Shown one piece after another: positions 58,888-64,000 of a stretch of 64,000 bases of DNA. The position numbers were made by a program, and so were the translations under genes. The stretch lies in assembly GCA_963842335.1 (NCBI GenBank), contig CAWJGF010000004.1, forward strand, positions 264,179 through 328,178, given 5' to 3'. Source of the stretch: PALSA-600 sp963842335 (GTDB lineage: Bacteria; Actinomycetota; Thermoleophilia; Gaiellales; Gaiellaceae). Position 1 is the stretch's first letter. The number at the start of each line of letters is the position of its first letter. Under the pieces are notes generated by a model. The model was not told the DNA's origin and did not search any database. It saw only the letters and a program-made list of their open reading frames with translations.

Positions 58888-60125
58888 TCAATCTCCGCGC
58901 CGCCCGCAACGACCCCGACGTGTTTCGCGCGGCGCTCGTACGCAAGGGCGCAGCCGATGTCTTCGACGCTCTGCTCGCTGCCGATACGTCGTGGCGTGCA
59001 CTGCAGCAGCGCGTCGACGAGCTGCGCGCACGCACGAAGCTGAAGGGCAAGCCGACGCCTGCGCAACTCGAAGAGATGAAGGCAATCAAGGAGGAGCTCC
59101 AGCCGCTCGAGGGTGAGTTGGCGCTGGCCTGGGGGCGCGTCCAGGAGCTACTCGACCGGGTCCCGAACCCGCCGGCGGAGGATACGCCCGACGGCGACAA
59201 GGAAGAGGACGCCGCCGTGGTCAAGCTCGTCGGCGAGCCCCCGAGCTTCTCGTTCACACCGAAGGATCATCTCGAGCTGTCGGCCCCCCATGGTTGGATC
59301 GACGTCGAACGTGGGGCCAAGGTCTCGGGCTCACGCTTCGTCTACCGGGTCGGGGACGTCGCGCTGCTCGAGACTGCGCTCTACCGCTGGGCGCTCGCGC
59401 GGATCGTGGCCAAAGGGCACGTGCCGATGCTGCCGCCGGTGCTCGTCCGTGAAGAGCCGATGTACGGCACGGGCTTCTTCCCTTCGGACAAGGGTGACTT
59501 CTACGAGGCGCCCGAAGACGACCTCTTTCTCGTCGGAACCTCCGAGGTGCCGCTCGCCGCATTTCACGCGGGTGAGGAGCTCGACGAGGTCCCGCTGCGG
59601 TACGTGGCGCTCTCGACCTGCTTCCGCCGCGAGGCCGGCGCTGCGGGCCGTGACACGCGCGGCATGTTCCGCGTGCACCAGTTCGACAAGGTCGAGATGT
59701 TCGTCTTCTGCGACCCGGCGGTGTCACGAGACGAGCACGAGCGGCTGCTCGCAATCGAGGAAGAGCTCGTGCAGGAGCTCGAGCTGCCTTACCGCGTGCT
59801 GAACATCGCCGCGGGCGATCTCGGATCGTCGGCGGCGAAGAAGTACGACATCGAAGCGTGGTTCCCGGGCCAGTCGCGCTATCGCGAGATCACGTCGACC
59901 TCGAACACGACGGATTTCCAGGCGCGCCGGCTCGACGTTCGCTTCCGACGCGACGGGAAGCTGGAGCATGTCCATACGCTCAACGGGACGGCGGTGACCG
60001 CGCGCGCGATGATCGCGATCCTCGAGAACTTCCAGCATGAGGACGGCTCGGTCACCGTGCCGCAGCCGTTGACGGAGTTCGGTGCGCCCGCCCGCCTCGG
60101 GGCGGCGCGAGTCGCAAAGCAGTAG
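58884..60125 (+). CDS. serS: Seryl-tRNA synthetase
   Basis: 413 residues from a GTG overlapping the preceding stop (GTGA). N-terminal coiled-coil tRNA-binding arm at about 30-100. Class II motif 2 'STCFRREAGAAGRDTRGMFR' and motif 3 'TARAMIAILENFQHEDGSV' are present; 'LVGTSEVPLAAFH' binds the substrate. 'TSTSNTTDFQARRLDVRFR' is typical for bacterial SerRS. It charges tRNA-Ser, and the gene for tRNA-Ser(UGA) starts 56 bp downstream on the same strand. Confidence 0.97.
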   Translation: MINLRAARNDPDVFRAALVRKGAADVFDALLAADTSWRALQQRVDELRARTKLKGKPTPAQLEEMKAIKEELQPLEGELALAWGRVQELLDRVPNPPAEDTPDGDKEEDAAVVKLVGEPPSFSFTPKDHLELSAPHGWIDVERGAKVSGSRFVYRVGDVALLETALYRWALARIVAKGHVPMLPPVLVREEPMYGTGFFPSDKGDFYEAPEDDLFLVGTSEVPLAAFHAGEELDEVPLRYVALSTCFRREAGAAGRDTRGMFRVHQFDKVEMFVFCDPAVSRDEHERLLAIEEELVQELELPYRVLNIAAGDLGSSAAKKYDIEAWFPGQSRYREITSTSNTTDFQARRLDVRFRRDGKLEHVHTLNGTAVTARAMIAILENFQHEDGSVTVPQPLTEFGAPARLGAARVAKQ

Positions 60126-60181
60126 CGGCCGCCCACCCGGTCGAACCGGTCGAGCAAGCAAACCGGTAGAACATTGGCCGC

Positions 60182-60268
60182 GGCGGGGTGCCGGAGCGGT
60201 CGAACGGGGCGGTCTTGAAAACCGCTGACGGGGCAACTCGTCCGTGGGTTCAAATCCCACCCCCGCCG
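60182..60268 (+). tRNA. tRNA-Ser (anticodon TGA)
   Basis: 87 nt including the discriminator G. Acceptor GGCGGGG/CCCCGCC, D arm, anticodon arm GCGGT-CTTGAAA-ACCGC with TGA at 34-36, the long variable arm typical of serine tRNAs, and T arm GTGGG-TTCAAAT-CCCAC. CCA is not encoded. The 3' half of such genes is a common integration site for islands; the sequence after it has accessory character. Confidence 0.97.
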
Positions 60269-60565
60269 CTCTGGATCGGTCGATAACGGCTCGTAGAAAA
60301 GGGACTCCATCCGTCCAACGGGACAGGCGGCGGTAGGGGTTGCGATCCTGGGGAAGATCCCGCCCGACGCCGCCTAAGGGGGACTGACCAGGGGGCGATC
60401 TGTCGCGCCACTGTCGCGCGCCGGGTGCGCGCGGGCGAGCTGGCGATGGTCGACTTCTGAGCCGCGCCTCACCTTATTGAATCGAAGGAGCAGGCTGCCG
60501 CAGCTGGGTAGAGTCTTCCCTCCGCCGCCGTCCAGCGGCTGAGTCGGTCGCGAGAGGAGAGGCGG
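60269..60565. other. Junction region between tRNA-Ser and the broken helicase
   Basis: About 300 bp with no gene. It contains a large hairpin at 60326-60374 (outer stem ggcggcg / cgccgcc) that may end the serS-tRNA transcript, and the direct repeat ctgtcgcgc near 60399-60419. No integrase gene and no second copy of the tRNA 3' end were found within the window, so the region is only a candidate island border. Confidence 0.45.
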
Positions 60566-62706
60566 ATGGCACTAGAGATCATTCACGGTCAGACGCGCGA
60601 TCGCGTTGCGGCGAACGCACTCGCGGACGTGCTCGGTCGCGTGGTCGACACGGGAACGATCTATCTCGGCTGCCCCGTGCTTGCGACCGCGGACGAGCGG
60701 GTCGAAGGTCGACGCGCTACTCGTAAGCCGAGATCACGGCGTTGTGGGGTTTCTCATCGGCGAGGGCGTCCCAAGCGACGAGACCGAGTGGACCGACGCT
60801 ATCGAGGCTCAGGACAGGCTCTACGCAGTTCTCGAAAGTCATCTTGGGCGGCATGACGCTCTGCGTCGCGGGCGTCACCTCGCGATCGATCTCCAGACCG
60901 CCGAACTGTTTTCGCAGCGGGGCCCGGCGAACAACCAGCCACCGCTGAGGGGTTTTACGGCGACCTTCAGGAGGCCGCGGAGTGGGTGGAGTCGCTCGAC
61001 CCGATCGAAGAAGGGGTTGAGCGGGCCGTCCAGGCGGCGCTTCAGCGCGTCACGACGATCAAGCCACGGAAGCGCCGCGCATCCGTCGCGCGCACGGACT
61101 CACGCGGCGCGGTCATGAAGGAGATTGAGAGAGAGATTGCCAAGTTGGATCGTTGGCAAAAGGCCGCCGCGATCGAGAGTCCTGACGGGCCGCAGCGCAT
61201 CCGCGGGCTCGCCGGTTCGGGCAAGACCGTCGTTCTGGCGCTGAAAGCGGCGTACTGGCACACGCAACACCCGGATTGGCGAATCGCCGTAACGTTCCAC
61301 ACGCGCTCGCTGTACCAACAGCTTAGATGACCTGATCACGCGGTTCACCTTCGAGCGCAGCAATGACCGGCCAGATCCGAACTACCTCAGGATTGTTCAT
61401 TCGTGGGGCGCGAGTAGCCGCCCGGCGTCTATAGCTTGATCGCGCAGGCCCTTGGCGCGACTCCCCGTGACTGGGTCTACGCCCGAGGCACTTACGGCTA
61501 CGAGAACGCCTTCCAGGGCGTGTGCCAGGAACTGCTCGGGCTCGCTGAGTCGCAGGAGGTCTCGCCGATATTCGACGCTGTTTTGATCGACGAGGCGCAG
61601 GACCTCCTCCGGAGTTCTTCCAGCTCGTCTATCGCTTCACGAGCGATCCGAAGCGCATCGTCTGGGGGTATGACGAGCTTCAGCGCCTCTCGGAGGCGGC
61701 GATGCCCGACACGAAGGAGCTGTTCGGAACAGGTGAGGGCGGCGAGGCCCTCGTTAGCCTGGAGAGCGCAGCCGACGCGCCGCGAAGAGACATCGTTCTG
61801 CCCGTCTGCTATCGCAACACGCGATGGGCGCTCGCCATGGCGCATGCGCTGGTTCGGGCGTCTACCGGGGGGCGGCTCTCCAGCATCCGGACGACCGTCG
61901 ATCTGGCAAGACATCGGCTACGAAGTGGTACACGGTGACCTTGAGCCGGGCTCGCAGGTCACGCTAGAGCGGTCGTCTGTCAGCTACCCGCCCTATTTTC
62001 CGGACTTGATCCACGCCGACGACGCTGTGGTCTTGGAGCTGTTCGACACGGAGCATGAGCAAGACCAGTGGGTCGCGGACCAGATCGCAACGAATCTCAC
62101 CGACGACGAAATCGAAGCCGACGGCATCTGATCGTGCTGCCCGAGGCATACCGTGCCAAGGGCCGGGCGCCGCGCGAATTCGGCGCGCTTGCTCGCCACG
62201 AAATCCGAGCGCACCTCGTCGGCGTTAATTCGAGCGTAGATGAGGTCTTCATCCCCGGCTCCGTCGCGATCGCGCACATCTACCGCGCGAAGGGGAACGA
62301 GGCCCCGATGGTCTACGCGCTCGATTTGCAATACGGCGCCCACACGTTCAACGCGGTCACACGCCGCAACACGCTTTTCACCGCCATCACACGGAGCAGA
62401 GCTTGGATTCGGGTGACCGGCTGGGGCGGGGAGGCCATAGCAATCGGCGAGGAGATTACGAGGATCAAGGACGCCAACTTCCGCCTGGAGTTCGCTATTC
62501 CAACTCCCGGCGAGTTGGCCACGCTGCGGCATCTCCATCGGGATCGCCCTGCTGAGGCGGAAGCAGTGATCAAGACGACCACGGATGCGCTCACCACGTT
62601 CCTGGAAGCCCTTGAACGTGGAGAGGTCGACTTCGCCGATCTGCCACCGGCGATCCGCACGCGCCTCGCCGCCCGCTTCCCGGACGACCTCGTCGATGAG
62701 GGCTAG
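60566..62706 (+). pseudogene. Superfamily 1 (UvrD/DUF2075-like) helicase, broken by several frameshifts
   Basis: Pieces of one protein of about 710 residues in three frames: the start 'MALEIIHGQTRDRVAANALA', then 'VSRDHGVVGFLIGEGVPSDE', then Walker A 'IRGLAGSGKTVVLALKAAYW' (61190-61260), Walker B 'VLIDEAQDL' (about 61585), then 'LVYRFTSDPKRIVWGYDELQ', and a continuous last third (62128-62706) with 'IAHIYRAKGNEAPMVYALD' and 'LFTAITRSRAWIRVTG' (helicase motifs V and VI). At least six frame changes are needed to join them. Each is compatible with a one-base indel, and all key motifs survive. It is therefore either a recent pseudogene or an intact gene with sequence errors. Confidence 0.82.
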
Positions 62707-63358
62707 GCCGCTCTACACAGACATTCAGAACGCACTCGACTTCCTGGGCGAGTCAGAGCTTGCGCTCTACACGAATCAGGTCGCCTTGAGCCCGACGCGA
62801 CTGGTTCGGGGCGACGAACGGCACCGCATCAGGGTTCCTGGTCACGCGAGGCCCAGCGAACGTGGCCCAGTATCTTGCGTGGCTCAGAGCCGGTGAGTAC
62901 TCCGCGGCTCTCCGGACGGTTTCCTCTTGCAGATTAGTTACGAGATCTCGTCTGGGTTGGTCGTCGGCCATCGGCTCGCCTACGTTCCGTGCCCGGTCGT
63001 GGTCGACGAGGATTGGCTTGGCGCAGGCGAGCCGATCGAAGATGTGGTCGCCCTGTACCTCGGTGACGCGTCTACCGTCACCATGCGCACACCGGTGCGG
63101 TTCGATTTCGATCCAGCCTCAGCTCGCGCTGGACACCCCGCCGCGCACTTCAGCATCAACAGCGCGGATTGCCGGGTCGCAGGCGTTGCTCCCATCCACC
63201 CGTATCGGTTTGTCGACTTCGTCTTTCGCCACTTCTATCCGCGCTTCAGACGCGTCCATGAAAGTTGGTTTGAGCCCGCCGCACGCCGTCACCTTGGCGG
63301 ACGTGTCATCGCCGATGCCGATCGTGAGACGGTGCATCTAGCGTGGCCCGCGGACTGA
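62696..63358 (+). pseudogene. DUF2290-like protein, frameshifted
   Basis: The start codon lies inside the last codons of the helicase ('MRARPLYTDIQNALDFLGES'). The frame breaks near 62815 and again near 62910, then runs intact to the stop: 'LQISYEISSGLVVGHRLAYV', 'RMRTPVRFDFDP'-like segment, 'HFSINSADCRVAGVAPIHPY' and 'HFYPRFRRVHESWF'. The combined product of about 220 residues resembles DUF2290 proteins. These have no established function and are often beside helicase or nuclease genes. The overlap with the helicase gene suggests that the two work together. Confidence 0.65.
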
Positions 63359-63512
63359 TCGGTCCCTCGCCTGCCGGTGTCGTAGCCATGGTCGCAACAG
63401 ACAATTGCGCGAGTACGCGATACCGGCAAACGTCTAGGGCGGCCGGGTCGGTGTCAGCTGCCGCGGCGTTCGGATCGCCGCCCGGCCGCTATCCAGAGGT
63501 CGACATCGTTGA

Positions 63513-63883
63513 ATGAAGCGCGCGGATGATCGCCGCGTGTTGCCCGTTGCACCACCGGCTTCGTCGGACGCCGTGCGCGCAGTCATGCGTGGCAACCGGA
63601 AGAGCGACACGCGTCCGGAAATCCCTCTCCGATCCTCCCTTCCACCGTCGTGGACTGCGATTCCGGAAGGACGCCAAACCCGAGCCAGAGATCCGGTGTC
63701 GAGTTGATGTCGTGTTCCGCAGCGCTCGTGTAGCTGTCTTCGTCGACGGATGCTTCTGGCACGCGTGTCCAGACCACGGAACGCGCCCGCGGACGAACCC
63801 CGAATATTGGACGGCAAAAATCGCGCGTAACCTGGAGCGCGACCGCTGAGAACCGCTCAGGCGGCACTCGAAGCTGACTGACC
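63513..63883 (+). pseudogene. Vsr-type very short patch repair endonuclease, frameshifted
   Basis: Starts 'MKRADDRRVLPVAPPASSDA', then 'MRGNRKSDTRPEI', the usual Vsr N-terminal block. The frame shifts near 63620, and 'RKDAKPEPEIRCRVDVVFRS' and 'VAVFVDGCFWHACPDHGTRP' (catalytic Asp and zinc-binding Cys/His) follow, then 'WTAKIARNLERDR'. A second shift near 63845 would continue 'RTAQAALEAD', after which the family sequence is lost. Vsr nicks next to T:G mismatches made by deamination at Dcm sites, or acts in defence systems. No Dcm methyltransferase is visible in the window. Confidence 0.7.
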
Positions 63884-64000
63884 GAAGCCGCCAAGCTGAT
63901 GCGGTGTCCACCGTCGTCTCCGCCGAGCGCGTGGTCAGCGTCGGCCGGTCGGCCGCCACCGTCATCTCCGTTCGCACGGCGGCCCTCACGGCTAGTCAGC

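Noticed and set aside
60566..62706. Several separate small genes after tRNA-Ser.
   Set aside because: Their pieces follow one helicase in order, from N-terminus through Walker A and B to motif VI, so they are parts of one broken gene.
60269..64000. A typical integrated phage or integrative element at tRNA-Ser.
   Set aside because: No integrase, phage or transposase gene and no second copy of the tRNA 3' end is visible in the window; only the border character is suggestive.

Overview
The window is a high-GC bacterial chromosome segment, most likely from an Actinomycetota of the class Thermoleophilia (Gaiellales/Solirubrobacterales type). The class is inferred from gene content: NucS in place of MutS/MutL, a PspA-PspAA-PspAB-HtpX set, a sortase with an LPFTG protein, and secreted proteins carrying 'GSW..Y.YQW.RC' Ig-like repeats. 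No ribosomal RNA lies in the window, so the placement is approximate.

Layout. 0-3.9 kb: cell-surface genes (TIGR03118-like protein, Thr/Val-rich membrane-anchored protein, sortase, CpsB-type PHP phosphatase, LPFTG protein). 4-9.1 kb: three paralogous secreted GHL15/GH114-like glycoside hydrolases in a row. 9.2-43.9 kb: a large exopolysaccharide locus with a polyprenyl-phosphate glycosylphosphotransferase, a fused Wzz/BY-kinase, two Wzy/WaaL-type polymerases, at least seven glycosyltransferases and several nucleotide-sugar pathways. One pathway is a CDP-sugar/C-methyl sugar branch (cytidylyltransferase, SDR enzymes, zinc-binding C-methyltransferase). A second is a WbpB/E/D/I-like branch for acetamido-amino sugars. 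An ECF sigma factor is translationally coupled to one polymerase gene. No Wzx flippase was seen. 44-47.3 kb: L,D-transpeptidase, a 58-residue zinc-ribbon protein, tRNA-Ala(CGC) and a secreted Ig-like protein. 47.3-50.8 kb: two medium-chain dehydrogenases, an AlkZ-like protein and NucS.

50.7-52.3 kb is a mosaic. A roughly 480-bp block (nucS 5' end, an intergenic palindromic element, and the 3' end of an O-methyltransferase gene) is present twice, and a pyridoxamine-oxidase-like gene plus a third, diverged nucS 5' fragment sits between the copies. 52.8-56.4 kb: pspA, pspAA, an oxidoreductase, pspAB and htpX. 56.4-60.1 kb: membrane protein, lipoprotein cytochrome c, HAD phosphatase and serS. tRNA-Ser(UGA) follows at 60.2 kb.

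60.5-64 kb, immediately 3' of tRNA-Ser, looks like an accessory island: a superfamily 1 helicase, a DUF2290-like protein and a Vsr-type endonuclease, all broken by several frameshifts. The preceding 60 kb has almost none outside the nucS mosaic. This is either a decayed defence/repair island or a stretch of poor consensus sequence.

The surface genes fit one story: EPS units are started on undecaprenyl phosphate, extended by the glycosyltransferases, polymerised by the Wzy-like proteins and controlled by the BY-kinase/CpsB pair. Secreted GHL15-like hydrolases, sortase-anchored protein and L,D-transpeptidase act at the wall. Start-stop overlaps (ATGA, GTGA, TTGA and apparently CTGA) are frequent and mark the operons.
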